Assembly (NCBI RefSeq): GCF_030644385.1
Contig: NZ_CP130060.1
Location: forward strand, 1,302,001 to 1,366,000
Direction of reading: 5' to 3'
Source of the DNA: Stomatobaculum sp. F0698
GTDB taxonomy: Bacteria > Bacillota > Clostridia > Lachnospirales > Lachnospiraceae
Length of the DNA: 64,000 bases
Below are positions 50,105 through 59,107 of this stretch, piece by piece. The notes beneath the pieces are model-generated. The model was not told where the DNA came from. It saw only the letters and a list, made by a program, of their open reading frames with translations, and ran no database searches. The stretch's first letter is position 1. Every line of letters begins with the position of its first letter. The position numbers and the translations under genes were made by a program.

Positions 50105-52525
50105 TCAGACGCGGAGCGCAATGTCACAACTTTTCTTTAATTTCTCCAGAATCTCCTGCGTCAGCTTATCGAGTTCTTCCGGCGTGAACGCCTTCTCCTC
50201 CGGGCGGAAGGTCAGGGTAAACGCGAGGCTCTTCTTGGTCGGCGGTATCGGTGCGCCCTCGTAGACATCGAAGAGCTTCACCTCGCGAATCAGCGGGCTG
50301 CAGCCCTGAATCAGATTCATGACCTGCTCGCAGCTGATTGCTTTGTCCATGACAAGAGCCAAATCACGCTGCACCTCCGGGAACTTCGGAAGCGGCGTAA
50401 AGTAGACCGGCTCGTGCGGCAGGCTCTCAATGGTGTCGAGGTCCAATTCCGCGAGATAGGCGTCCGTGCGGAGGTTCAGCTCCCCGGCAATGTCGTAAGC
50501 CAGCTTGCCGAGATATCCCACCTTCACCTCGCCCACATAGACCGCCGCGGTCTGGTAGGGGTGGGTAAAGGGCTCGCTCGAAGCCTCATAGCGGAACTTG
50601 ACATGCAGGCTCTCGGCCGCGAGATCCAGGGCTCCCTTCAGCGTAAAGAAACTCTCCTCCTTGCCGAAGAAGGCCAGGGCCAGGTGGGTTCTCTCATCCG
50701 GATACTCCGTGAGCGGCAGGGACTTCGGAATGAAGACCTTCGCGAGCTCAAAGAGGCGTCCGGAGAGATTTCCGGCCTTCTGGTTCCGCATGACGGCATT
50801 TGCCATGGAGGGCGAGAGCACCGTTCGCATGAGCGAAAGTTCTTCGCTGATCGGGTTCAAAATGCGAATTGCGCGAAGTGCCTCGCTCCCTTCGGGATAG
50901 CGGAACAGCTTTAAGTCCGCCGGGGAGAAGAAGGAGTAGTGGACAGCCTCATACATACCGCCGCCCGCGAGGGTCTCCTTTAACTTGAGTTCACGCCGCT
51001 GTCTCTCATTCAGGCCGCCGCTCGTGACCTCCGCGCTCTTTAAGAAGCTCGGCACAAGGTGCTCGTAGCCGTAGAAGCGTATCACCTCTTCCGCGACGTC
51101 CTGATAGCTCTCCATGTCCTCGCGGTAAGCGGGAATCTTGAGGCTCAGCGTATCGCCCTCGAGCTTCGGCTCCATCTCGAGATTTGCGAGAATGCGGCAC
51201 ACTGCCTCTCCCGGCACCTCGATGCCGAGCACGCCGTTCACGCGGGCCAGGCTCACCGTGAGCGGGCGCTTCTCGATGCTGTTGCCCGTATTCTTGCCTG
51301 CGCACTCATCCGTGACGGTGCCTGCACCGAGTTCTTCGGTCAGATGCAGGGCGCGTTTCATCGCGAGCTCCACCGTGTACTCGTCCGTGCCCTTCTCAAA
51401 GTGCGCGCTCGCATCGGTGCGCTTTCCGAGCGCGCGGGCGCTGCGGCGGATGTTGTCGCGCGCAAACTTTGCCGCCTCGAAGACGACCGCGCTCGTCGTC
51501 TCCTTAATCTCCGAATTGAGGCCGCCCATGATGCCCGCAAGGCCGACCGGCTTCTCGCCGTCGCAAATTAAAAGATTGCTCTCGCTGAGCGTCAACTCCT
51601 GCTCATCGAGGGTCACGAGCTTTTCGCCTTCCTTCGCCGTGCGCACCACAATGCGGTCGCCCGCTAAGTCGCGGCGGTCAAAGGCGTGCATCGGCTGACC
51701 GAGCTCCAGCATCACATAGTTCGTGATATCCACCATGTTGGAAATGGCGCTCACGCCGACCAGGCTCAGGCGACGGCGAAGCCACGCGGGCGAGGATGCA
51801 ATTTTCACATCCTTCACCGCATGCGCCTCATAGCGCGGGCAGTACTGCGGCGCTTCCACCTCGACCTGAAGCGTGTGCGGCTCGGTCTTCTCCTCGCGGT
51901 AGGAAACCGGCAGGGGCTTAAGCTCTTTGCCGAGGACGGCTGCCACTTCTCGCGCAATGCCGTAAATGCCCTGGCAGTCCGGGCGGTTTGCCGTGATTGC
52001 GATGTCAAAGAGCCAGTCGTCGAGACCCACGATGGGCTTTACATCCGCGCCCGGAGCCGCATCGTCCGGCAACACAAGGAGGCCGTTATAGCCCGCGCCC
52101 GGGTACAGGTCCTCGTTAAGACCCAGCTCCATGCCGGAGCAGAGCATGCCGAAGGAGTCGTAACCGCGGAGCTTGCCCGCCTGAATGGTCGCGGTGCCTA
52201 CAATCTCCGTTCTCTCCTTGTTGGTCTCACAGACCGTTGCGCCGACCAGCGCAGTCGGGAACTTCTTGCCCGCCTCCACATTGTCCGCGCCGCAGCAGAT
52301 TTGGAACTTGCCCTCACTGCCGCAGTCCACCTCACAGAGGTGCAGGTGGGTGCCCTCGATGGGCTCACAGCTTGTCACGAGACCCACAACCACGCGGGAA
52401 ATCCGCGCGCCGACCTCTTCCAAGTTCTCCACTTCAAAGCCGCAGGAGAAGAGCTTCTCCTCGAGTTCCTGCGGGGTGCAATCGATATCTACATATTCTC
52501 TAAGCCAACTGAGCGGCGCTATCAT
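50105..52525 (-). CDS. pheT: Phenylalanyl-tRNA synthetase beta subunit
   Basis: An 806-residue subunit of the (alpha-beta)2 PheRS, with tRNA-binding and editing roles. In order: MIAPLSWLREYVDIDCTPQE, a tRNA-binding EMAP-type domain (CEVDCGSEGKFQICCGADNV, about 65-85), B3/4 editing domain with GLNSEIKETTSAVVFEAAKF nearby, B5, the class II-like core and the C-terminal anticodon-binding ferredoxin-fold domain (FPEVQRDLALVMDKAISCEQ, about 715-734). 12 bp after pheS. Confidence 0.96.
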   Translation of the reverse strand: MIAPLSWLREYVDIDCTPQELEEKLFSCGFEVENLEEVGARISRVVVGLVTSCEPIEGTHLHLCEVDCGSEGKFQICCGADNVEAGKKFPTALVGATVCETNKERTEIVGTATIQAGKLRGYDSFGMLCSGMELGLNEDLYPGAGYNGLLVLPDDAAPGADVKPIVGLDDWLFDIAITANRPDCQGIYGIAREVAAVLGKELKPLPVSYREEKTEPHTLQVEVEAPQYCPRYEAHAVKDVKIASSPAWLRRRLSLVGVSAISNMVDITNYVMLELGQPMHAFDRRDLAGDRIVVRTAKEGEKLVTLDEQELTLSESNLLICDGEKPVGLAGIMGGLNSEIKETTSAVVFEAAKFARDNIRRSARALGKRTDASAHFEKGTDEYTVELAMKRALHLTEELGAGTVTDECAGKNTGNSIEKRPLTVSLARVNGVLGIEVPGEAVCRILANLEMEPKLEGDTLSLKIPAYREDMESYQDVAEEVIRFYGYEHLVPSFLKSAEVTSGGLNERQRRELKLKETLAGGGMYEAVHYSFFSPADLKLFRYPEGSEALRAIRILNPISEELSLMRTVLSPSMANAVMRNQKAGNLSGRLFELAKVFIPKSLPLTEYPDERTHLALAFFGKEESFFTLKGALDLAAESLHVKFRYEASSEPFTHPYQTAAVYVGEVKVGYLGKLAYDIAGELNLRTDAYLAELDLDTIESLPHEPVYFTPLPKFPEVQRDLALVMDKAISCEQVMNLIQGCSPLIREVKLFDVYEGAPIPPTKKSLAFTLTFRPEEKAFTPEELDKLTQEILEKLKKSCDIALRV

Positions 52526-52537
52526 CTCTCTGCCTCC

Positions 52538-53572
52538 TTACTCATTGATCTGCCGGAGCACACGGAGATCCGACTCGAACAGATACTTAATGTTACCGAT
52601 GCCGTACTTCAGCATTGCGACGCGCTCTATACCGATTCCGAAGGCGAAACCGGAGTATACATCCGAGTCGATGCCGCAGTTCTCGAGCACCTTCTTGTTC
52701 ACGACGCCCGCGCCCAGAATCTCGATCCAGCCCGTTCCCTTGCAGAGACGGCAGCCCTTGCCGCCGCAGGAGAAGCAGCTCACATCGACCTCGACCGAGG
52801 GCTCCGTAAACGGGAAGTAGGAGGGACGGAGACGGGTCTTCACACCCGCGCCGAAGAACTTCTCGACGAATTTATCGAGCATACCCTGGAGGTCGCAGAG
52901 CGTAATGCCCTTATCCACCACGAGGCCCTCCATCTGCATGAACATCGGGGAGTGCGTCGCATCGTCGTCCGAACGGAACACCTTGCCCGGGGAGAGAATC
53001 TTAATCGGCGGCTTCTGCTTTTCCATCACGTGGATCTGGCCCGCCGAGGTCTGGGTGCGAAGCAGGAACTTATCACTCAGATAAAACGTGTCCTGCATGT
53101 CACGCGCCGGGTGGTCCTGCGGGGTATTGAGCGCGGTGAAGTTATAGTAATCCGTCTCTATCTCCGCGCCCTCGTAAATCTCAAAGCCCATGCCCGCAAA
53201 GGCTTCGATCATCTGATTTCTGACCAGCGTGTCCGGATGAAGATTTCCGCGCTGCAGCTCGATTCCCGGGAGGGTCACATCAATCTTCTCTGCCTCGTAG
53301 CGGCGATTCAGCTCTGCCTCTCTCGCCTGCTTTTCAAGGGCGGTCAAGTTCTCAAGCACCCAGTCCTTCAGCGCATTGACTTCCTTTCCGAAGTCCGCCT
53401 TCTCTTCCGGGGGAACGCTCTTCATGAGCTTCATGAGTCCGCTGACCAAGCCGTCCTTCCGGTCCAGGAACTCCTTCCTGAGCTCGTAGAGGGTCTCCGA
53501 GTTCTTCTGCTCCATCGCAGCGGCTCTCTCGGCAAAGCGCTGCTTCAAGTCCTCAAACTGCTTCTTGTCCAT
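52538..53572 (-). CDS. pheS: Phenylalanyl-tRNA synthetase alpha subunit
   Basis: Catalytic class II subunit, 344 residues. A coiled-coil N-terminus (about 1-90) binds tRNA; class II motifs follow: [51 protein letters not shown] and the final [18 protein letters not shown] (motif 3 Arg). A CxxC...CxxC insertion, [12 protein letters not shown], is seen around 270-281. ATG 53572 after AAGGAGAGAGGC. A T-box leader precedes it. Confidence 0.96.
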   Translation of the reverse strand: MDKKQFEDLKQRFAERAAAMEQKNSETLYELRKEFLDRKDGLVSGLMKLMKSVPPEEKADFGKEVNALKDWVLENLTALEKQAREAELNRRYEAEKIDVTLPGIELQRGNLHPDTLVRNQMIEAFAGMGFEIYEGAEIETDYYNFTALNTPQDHPARDMQDTFYLSDKFLLRTQTSAGQIHVMEKQKPPIKILSPGKVFRSDDDATHSPMFMQMEGLVVDKGITLCDLQGMLDKFVEKFFGAGVKTRLRPSYFPFTEPSVEVDVSCFSCGGKGCRLCKGTGWIEILGAGVVNKKVLENCGIDSDVYSGFAFGIGIERVAMLKYGIGNIKYLFESDLRVLRQINE

Positions 53573-53602
53573 GCCTCTCTCCTTTTCTGACTTGCGGGGA
53601 AT

Positions 53603-53873
53603 AAAAAAGGATACAGAGAGCAAGCTCTCTGTATCCGGGACGAGTTATGTAACCCGCGGTACCACCCGCATTATCCGCTTGTGCCGCGGACCGCTCATTG
53701 TTTCCTTGACGCGGAAAGACGTCGAAACCTACTGAGGGTAAGCCCGTTCAGCTCCGCTGCTCCGACGCGAAGGTTCGACCTCCGGTGTTGCGGCGGAAAT
53801 CTCAGCCTTCTCCCGCTCTCTGTGCGCTCTGCCGGTGCTACTGTGCGTCTTCACTGCATTTATGATTCAATTC
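53603..53873 (-). promoter_or_regulatory. T-box riboswitch, phenylalanine (pheST leader)
   Basis: Minus strand: T-box GCGGGTGGTACCGCGG at 53654-53669, followed by the terminator GGATACAGAGAG / CTCTCTGTATCC with T6 (53603-53637). Stem I element CAGAGAGCGGGAGAAGG is near 53800. The likely specifier is TTC at 53769-53771 (Phe). Uncharged tRNA-Phe would favour the antiterminator. Confidence 0.88.
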
Positions 53874-53879
53874 CGAATC

Positions 53880-53908
53880 AGCATAAGCTCAGGGCCGCAA
53901 AAAGTCAA
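53880..53908 (-). promoter_or_regulatory. Promoter of pheST
   Basis: Minus strand TTGACT (53903-53908), 17-bp spacer, TATGCT (53880-53885), 8 bp from the preceding stop codon. Confidence 0.75.
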
Positions 53909-53915
53909 GGCTTCT

Positions 53916-55571
53916 TTACTTCTCGAGGCTTCTCCAGCGGAAGTCCGGAACCACATCCGACCACTTCTGAATGCCGACAATCGGCTTTGCAAACTCGGTC
54001 GCCTCCAGGGTCTTTGCCTTCTTGTCGATGTCTCTGAAGACCGCCCAGATCTTTCTTCTTCTGGTCGCGACGATCGCATCGCCGACATCCATGCGGCAAG
54101 CCCAGAGACCGAAGGCACAGCTGCTTCTCACCTCAAGCGGCGCGTCCACCTGGCGGCTCAGAATGAGCGCATCCACATAAGGGTTGGAGTCCGCAATGTA
54201 ATAGGCATAGGCAAAGGCCGCCGCCTGCTGCTCTTCGACATTGCCGCGCGAGGGGCTGATCGCCGTAAAGCCCTGCTCCGAGAGGATGATGTGGCGCACC
54301 TCACCCGCGCGATTTCTGAAGTTCGAAGCCTTCAGGTAATCCGTGAGGACGTTCAGGTTCTCAAAGTCGATGATCTTGGTGCTCTCGTTCTGCACAATGG
54401 CACCGGTGTTGTGATCGTCCCAGAACTCCGGCTCCGTCATGGGGTACGGATACGGGTGGTAAGCAAGCTGCCAGTCGATGTTACCGTTCCGGTTGATCTC
54501 CGCGTTCACCTTGTCGAGGATGTGCTTTGCGGAGTACATGGTCTTCTGATCCGCGTTCGGATCGTTCCAGTTCATGTCAATCGAGAAGAAGACACGCGCG
54601 TTTGCCTGCTGTGCCTTGATGGCCGTGTAGGCGACGCGGAAGGCGCGGACATACTCGGTCACGTACTTGTCGATGTCCATCTTGCCCATGTAGTTCCAGT
54701 TTCTGCCGTTGTTGATCTCGTTGCCGATGATCCAGTTCGAGACGCGGCCGTAGCTCGGATTCTCGCCGTTGTAGCGCTGTGCGAGGAAGCTCATCAGCGC
54801 GCGCGTGGTCTCGTAGCCTTCCTTGGTCGCCGTGTTAAAACCGTAGTAGAAGACGCCGTCCGTCTTCTTGACCCCCGGGTAGATGAGCTCCGGCATCTTG
54901 TCGTTCCAGCCGTTTAAGACAATGGCCGTGACCATCATGCTCTTGCCGGAAAAGGCGCTGATGGTTTTGTCGTACTCCGCAATCTGGTTCTTGTCGAAGT
55001 GGTAGGTCTTGCCCTCGTAGGTGTAGTCGATGCCGGTTCCCGAGGTGATGTGCGCAAAGTTAAAGTTTACGTTCACGTGCTTCACGCCGAGATCGAACGC
55101 GTCGCTCAGCATGTTGAGTTCCACCAAAAGTCCCTTCTTCGTGAGCGGCTGCTCGTAGGGCTTATCGCTCTTTGCGACCACCTCCGGGTTCGTGATATAG
55201 GCGCGGCGGCCGATGTCGTAGTAGCGACCGTTCTTCCAGACCGCAATCGCAAACTGATCGTAGAGTCTGGTCTCCGGCGTGCCGTCCAGAAGCGGCGCGG
55301 TGAACGAAAAATTCGCGCCGTACGCCGCGCTCTGAATGGGCTGTGCGTCCTTGATACTGTCGTTATAGGGGTCCAGCGCAAAAAAGTAGAGCTTACCGTC
55401 CTCGGAAGTGCTCTCTCCGCTGACCGTACCGCTCACAGTCACCTGATCCTTGGTTGCAGTCGCGCGAATCTCCGCGCTCTCTGCGTAAGCCGGCAGCGCA
55501 AACAGCGCGCTTAAGCCCAGTGTCAACGCGAGCGCGCGGAAGCGCTGCGTCCATTTTTTCTGTACTCTCAT
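53916..55571 (-). CDS. Secreted glycosidase-like protein (DUF5722 type)
   Basis: A 551-residue exported protein with a cleavable signal peptide (cut after ALPAYA, residue 30). Residues 35-130 form a beta-rich domain (VSGTVSGESTSEDGKLYFFA). The rest looks like a TIM-barrel hydrolase: LGVKHVNVNFNFAH, WIIGNEINNGRNW with Glu285 as likely acid/base, QLAYHPYPYPMTEPEFW, and ILSEQGFTAISP with Glu432 as likely nucleophile. This NE...E pattern fits clan GH-A glycosidases; the family as I remember it is DUF5722. No lipobox and no sortase signal. Substrate unknown. Single gene. Confidence 0.8.
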   Translation of the reverse strand: MRVQKKWTQRFRALALTLGLSALFALPAYAESAEIRATATKDQVTVSGTVSGESTSEDGKLYFFALDPYNDSIKDAQPIQSAAYGANFSFTAPLLDGTPETRLYDQFAIAVWKNGRYYDIGRRAYITNPEVVAKSDKPYEQPLTKKGLLVELNMLSDAFDLGVKHVNVNFNFAHITSGTGIDYTYEGKTYHFDKNQIAEYDKTISAFSGKSMMVTAIVLNGWNDKMPELIYPGVKKTDGVFYYGFNTATKEGYETTRALMSFLAQRYNGENPSYGRVSNWIIGNEINNGRNWNYMGKMDIDKYVTEYVRAFRVAYTAIKAQQANARVFFSIDMNWNDPNADQKTMYSAKHILDKVNAEINRNGNIDWQLAYHPYPYPMTEPEFWDDHNTGAIVQNESTKIIDFENLNVLTDYLKASNFRNRAGEVRHIILSEQGFTAISPSRGNVEEQQAAAFAYAYYIADSNPYVDALILSRQVDAPLEVRSSCAFGLWACRMDVGDAIVATRRRKIWAVFRDIDKKAKTLEATEFAKPIVGIQKWSDVVPDFRWRSLEK

Positions 55572-55649
55572 CTTGCTTTCTTACCTCCTTTGCCTCAAAC
55601 CATTATAGCCGAGACCGCCCGCAAATGATTTGCAAACTTCTTACAATTT

Positions 55650-57056
55650 CTATACGCTTTCCCCGAACTTCTTAAGCGCTCTCGCCAAACCGAGCTCGAG
55701 AAGATATACTTCATCCGCCGCAGCCGCGAGCGCACACTGGAGACGACCCACCGCGTCGCGAAGCGCTCTTTCCCGGCGGGTTATCGGCACCAGACCGCCG
55801 CCTATGCTCGATAGGAGCAGGGCCTCTCCCCGATTCCGCGCCCCTTCGGCAAGGGAACAAACCCAGCGGGAAAGCTCCGCCTCGAAAGCCGCCCGCTCCT
55901 CTCGAAGCAGGGCATCCGTGAGGGCCTCGAGCACTTCGTCCGGCACAGCGCGAAAGCCCGCGATATGCCCCTCTCGGCACAGCCGCTCCGCAAACCGCCG
56001 CTTGCCCTGATAGCGCGCCCCCGCAATCAATACGAAGGGCCTCTCCGTGCGAAACGTGGGCGTAAATTCCTTTCGGTAGAGCGCAAAGGTCGCCCCGTCA
56101 ACCACTGTTTTCCCCGCAATTTTAATCGGCGCACAAGCGGCGGCCGCGCGCGCGGAGACCGCACCGACTCCGGTGGTCTTATGCACAAACTCCGAGGTCT
56201 CGAATTCACCCGGTACGGCCGCGAGTTCTTCCGCCGTAAAGAAGCGAGTCGGGAGTTCGAGATGGCTTGCGAGTGCGCGTACGGCAGGTTCATCGCGCTT
56301 TAAGTCTATGCTGGCCAGCATAAACAAAGCATCTTTTGAAATGTTTTGTTCTTTTAGAAAACGGAGTGCCGCGTGCTTAAGAAGCTCGACCGGTGTATTT
56401 CTCCGACAGCCCACCCCGAGTGCGTAAATCTTCGGAATCAGCTGAAGACAAGTGTCTGGCGGTATCTCCGCCGCGGCACTCACGCGTATGCCGAGCCTTC
56501 CCTCTTCCGCCTTTCCGGCATAGAGGCCCGCCGGCAGTTTTTCGTCCTCTCCGAGCGGGAACGCGCTCTCAAAGGCCACCGTTTCGCCGCGAAGCAGCGC
56601 TGCGCTGATGCGCTTTGCGTTTTCCCGGCTCATGATTGCAAGCCCGTTTTTCTTTGCGAAGACATCCACGGCAAAGCGTCCGTTTAAATCCGTCGCCGTG
56701 CTGATGGCGACAGCGGCGCCGAGCTGCCGTCCGATGAGGCGCGCAAGTTCGTTCGCGCCGCCCACATGCCCCGAGAGCAGGGGAATCACAAAGCGCCCGT
56801 ACTCATCGATACAGAGCACCGCGGGGTCTTGAAACTTGTCTTTCACAAAGGGAGCTATTTTCCGCACCGCAATGCCGCTCGCACCGACAAATACCAGCGC
56901 TTCAGAGCGGGCAAAGGCCTCCCCGACCTCCGCCCGGATACAACGATAGCCTGCTTCGCGAAGCAGTTCTTCGATACGAGCGGCCAGTTCCCTTCCCCGC
57001 TCCGTGTACGCATAAACCGCTGTTTCTCGCTCCCGATTCCGTTTCGCCTCAGTCAT
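55650..57056 (-). CDS. cbiG: CbiG (cobalt-precorrin-5A hydrolase) with CobU-like C-terminal extension
   Basis: CbiG opens the delta-lactone ring in anaerobic cobalamin synthesis. The 468 residues carry: N-terminal CbiG domain (VFVGASGIAVRKIAPFVKDK, SGHVGGANELARLIG), a middle part, and the C-terminal CbiG core with the signature YALGVGCRRNT (211-221) and TTGVGAVSARAAAAC. From about 340 an extra 125 residues resemble CobU: FVLIAGARYQGKRRFAE with a P-loop ending in Lys-Arg instead of Lys-Ser/Thr, and GGGLVPITRRERALRDAVGR followed by ADEVYLLELGLARAL. The HRxxRP motif of CobU is missing. No other cobalamin gene lies in the window. Confidence 0.85.
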   Translation of the reverse strand: MTEAKRNRERETAVYAYTERGRELAARIEELLREAGYRCIRAEVGEAFARSEALVFVGASGIAVRKIAPFVKDKFQDPAVLCIDEYGRFVIPLLSGHVGGANELARLIGRQLGAAVAISTATDLNGRFAVDVFAKKNGLAIMSRENAKRISAALLRGETVAFESAFPLGEDEKLPAGLYAGKAEEGRLGIRVSAAAEIPPDTCLQLIPKIYALGVGCRRNTPVELLKHAALRFLKEQNISKDALFMLASIDLKRDEPAVRALASHLELPTRFFTAEELAAVPGEFETSEFVHKTTGVGAVSARAAAACAPIKIAGKTVVDGATFALYRKEFTPTFRTERPFVLIAGARYQGKRRFAERLCREGHIAGFRAVPDEVLEALTDALLREERAAFEAELSRWVCSLAEGARNRGEALLLSSIGGGLVPITRRERALRDAVGRLQCALAAAADEVYLLELGLARALKKFGESV

Positions 57057-57090
57057 TTCGTCCCTTTTGAAACTGTATTTTTATTAAATA

Positions 57091-57124
57091 AAAGAAAAAG
57101 GCAGGGGAGAACTTCCCCCCTGCC
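57091..57124 (-). terminator. Terminator of rpsA
   Basis: GGCAGGGG / CCCCTGCC stem with T-rich minus-strand tail. Confidence 0.85.
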
Positions 57125-57138
57125 TCTCATTTCGCCGA

Positions 57139-58242
57139 TTACTGCTCGTCCTGCGGTGCAGCGTCCTCGTAGACAATCTCATCGCCCTGCATGTTCTCAA
57201 GTGCCTTCATGCTGAGGGAGATCTTTCTGTCGTCTGCGTTGAACTCGACAATCTCTGCCTCAATCTCATCGCCGATCTCAAGAACATCCGACGGCTTGTC
57301 GATGTGCTTTCTTGCAATCTGGGAGACGTGAAGCAGTGCATCCACGCCCGGCTCCAGCTCGATGAACGCGCCGAAATCGGTCATGCGTGCAACACGGCCT
57401 CTGACAATGTTGCCCTGTGCGTACTTCTCAGCCGCATCAATCCACGGATTCTGCTCCGGGAACTTTAAGCTCAGCGCAATCTTCGTGCCGGAAATCTCCT
57501 TGATGAAGACCCTGACGCGGTCGCCGGACTTCAGAACCTTCTTCGGGTTCTCGATTCTGCCCCAGCTCATCTCGGAGATGTGCAGGAGACCGTCTGCGCC
57601 GCCGAGGTCCACGAACGCACCGAAGTTGGTCACGTTCTTGACCGTACCCTCAACCACATCGCCGACCTTGATGCGAGCAAAAAGCTCCTTCTGCATCTCT
57701 GCCTTCGCAGCCTGCATGAGCTGCTTGCGGTCACCGATGATTCTTCTTCTGCGCGGATTGAACTCGGTAATAACGAACTCAATCTCCTGATCCGCATACT
57801 TATTCAAATCTCTCTCATAAGAATCCGAAACCAGGCTCGCCGGGATGAACACGCGTGCCTCGTCAACCAGCACGCTCAGTCCGCCGTTCAGGACCTGGAC
57901 AACCTTCGCCTTCAAAACCTCGTGGTTGTTGAACGCCTCTTCCAGGCGCTTGTTGCCTCTGTCCGCCGCGAGTCTGCGATACGAGAGGGAAACCTGGCCG
58001 TCGCCGTCATTTACCTTCATGACCTTGGCTTCCAGCTCGTCACCAATCTGCACGACAGTCCGGAGGTCGAGGCTGTTATTGTTCGTGTACTCGTTTCTGG
58101 TGATGACGCCGTCCGACTTATAGCCGATGTTCAGGATGATCTGATCCTCCTTCACATCCAGTACTGTTCCCGATACAACTTCTCCCGTGTGAATCGTCTT
58201 AAAAGACTCATTCAACATCTGTTCAAAACTCTGCTCTGACAA
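57139..58242 (-). CDS. rpsA: S1 RNA-binding protein (ribosomal protein S1-like), four S1 domains
   Basis: A 367-residue protein with four S1 OB-fold domains: about 18-90 (GEVVSGTVLDVKEDQIILNI), 105-170, 190-258 (VVEGTVKNVTNFGAFVDLGG) and 275-345 (VRGRVARMTDFGAFIELEPG). The first two are less standard, as in low-GC Firmicutes S1 homologues; it may help mRNA binding on the ribosome. In many clostridia it is fused to IspH; here the start TTG 58242, 9 bp after GGAGG, overlaps the ispH end by 20 bp in another frame. An internal ATG lies eight codons further on. Confidence 0.9.
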   Translation of the reverse strand: MSEQSFEQMLNESFKTIHTGEVVSGTVLDVKEDQIILNIGYKSDGVITRNEYTNNNSLDLRTVVQIGDELEAKVMKVNDGDGQVSLSYRRLAADRGNKRLEEAFNNHEVLKAKVVQVLNGGLSVLVDEARVFIPASLVSDSYERDLNKYADQEIEFVITEFNPRRRRIIGDRKQLMQAAKAEMQKELFARIKVGDVVEGTVKNVTNFGAFVDLGGADGLLHISEMSWGRIENPKKVLKSGDRVRVFIKEISGTKIALSLKFPEQNPWIDAAEKYAQGNIVRGRVARMTDFGAFIELEPGVDALLHVSQIARKHIDKPSDVLEIGDEIEAEIVEFNADDRKISLSMKALENMQGDEIVYEDAAPQDEQ

Positions 58243-59107
58243 TGGCTTGAACCTCCTCAATGATATGTTTGGGGGTGGATGCCCCCGCTGTAATACCAAT
58301 TCGCTGAAAGGGCGCCAAAAGCTCAGGATCTAGATCTCTCGCGGTCCGGACGTAAAACGTATTCGGACAAACTGCGGAACAGATTTCCACAAGTTTTCTC
58401 GTATTGGAACTGTTTTCCCCTCCGATCACGATCATAGCATCGACTTCGGAAGCAATTTTCTTCGCCTCCGCCTGTCTTTCCTGCGTCGCGTTGCAAATCG
58501 TATTAAAACAAGCTATATCATAACCTAACTCTCTGATTTTATCAACCAGCATTTTAAACTTTGCAAGTTGAAAGGTTGTCTGAGACACCACAGACAAGGC
58601 CGTGTCCTTCGGAATATCGAGGGCAAGCAGTTCTTCTTCGCTCTGAATGACCTCGGTATCCCCCCTGCCCCAGGCGCGTATGCCCTGCACTTCGGGGTGC
58701 TTCGGGTCGCCGACAATCAGCACCCGGCGTCCCTTTCGGTTTTCCGCCTCGACGATTTGATGTATTTTATTGACAAAGGGACAGGCAGTATCGACAATGC
58801 GGAGTTTCTTCTCCTCGCAGAGGCGGTAGACCTCGGGCCCGACGCCGTGCGAGCGGAGTATGATGGTGCCCGCCTGCTCGGGAAGCGCCCCCACCTTCGC
58901 CGCGGCGTCTGCGTCCTCAAAGACAACCACACCCTTTTCGGTGAGATCCCGCACCACCTCCTCGTTGTGGATGATGGCGCCGTAACTGTATACCGTATCT
59001 TTGCTCTCTTCCGCCTCGCGGTACACAGTCTCGACCGCCTTCTTGACGCCGAAACAAAAGCCCGCGCTCGAGGCGAGTATCACTTCTCTCTTTCGCCGCT
59101 CCGTCAC
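58223..59107 (-). CDS. ispH: 4-hydroxy-3-methylbut-2-enyl diphosphate reductase
   Basis: Last step of the MEP isoprenoid pathway. A 294-residue iron-sulfur enzyme. The three cluster cysteines are in SAGFCFGVKKAV, IVDTACPFVNKIH and CFNTICNATQERQ; GAIIHNEEVV and ILRSHGVGPEVY contain conserved His residues, and ASTPKHIIEEV ends the protein. ATGA overlap with cmk upstream and 20-bp overlap with rpsA downstream. Confidence 0.96.
   Translation of the reverse strand: MTERRKREVILASSAGFCFGVKKAVETVYREAEESKDTVYSYGAIIHNEEVVRDLTEKGVVVFEDADAAAKVGALPEQAGTIILRSHGVGPEVYRLCEEKKLRIVDTACPFVNKIHQIVEAENRKGRRVLIVGDPKHPEVQGIRAWGRGDTEVIQSEEELLALDIPKDTALSVVSQTTFQLAKFKMLVDKIRELGYDIACFNTICNATQERQAEAKKIASEVDAMIVIGGENSSNTRKLVEICSAVCPNTFYVRTARDLDPELLAPFQRIGITAGASTPKHIIEEVQAIVRAEF

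Noticed and set aside
51686..53590. A 634-codon plus-strand open frame opposite pheT/pheS
   Set aside because: It is the mirror of two well-conserved synthetase genes, has His/Leu/Arg-rich low-quality composition and no ribosome binding site. High GC produces such long antisense frames throughout this window.
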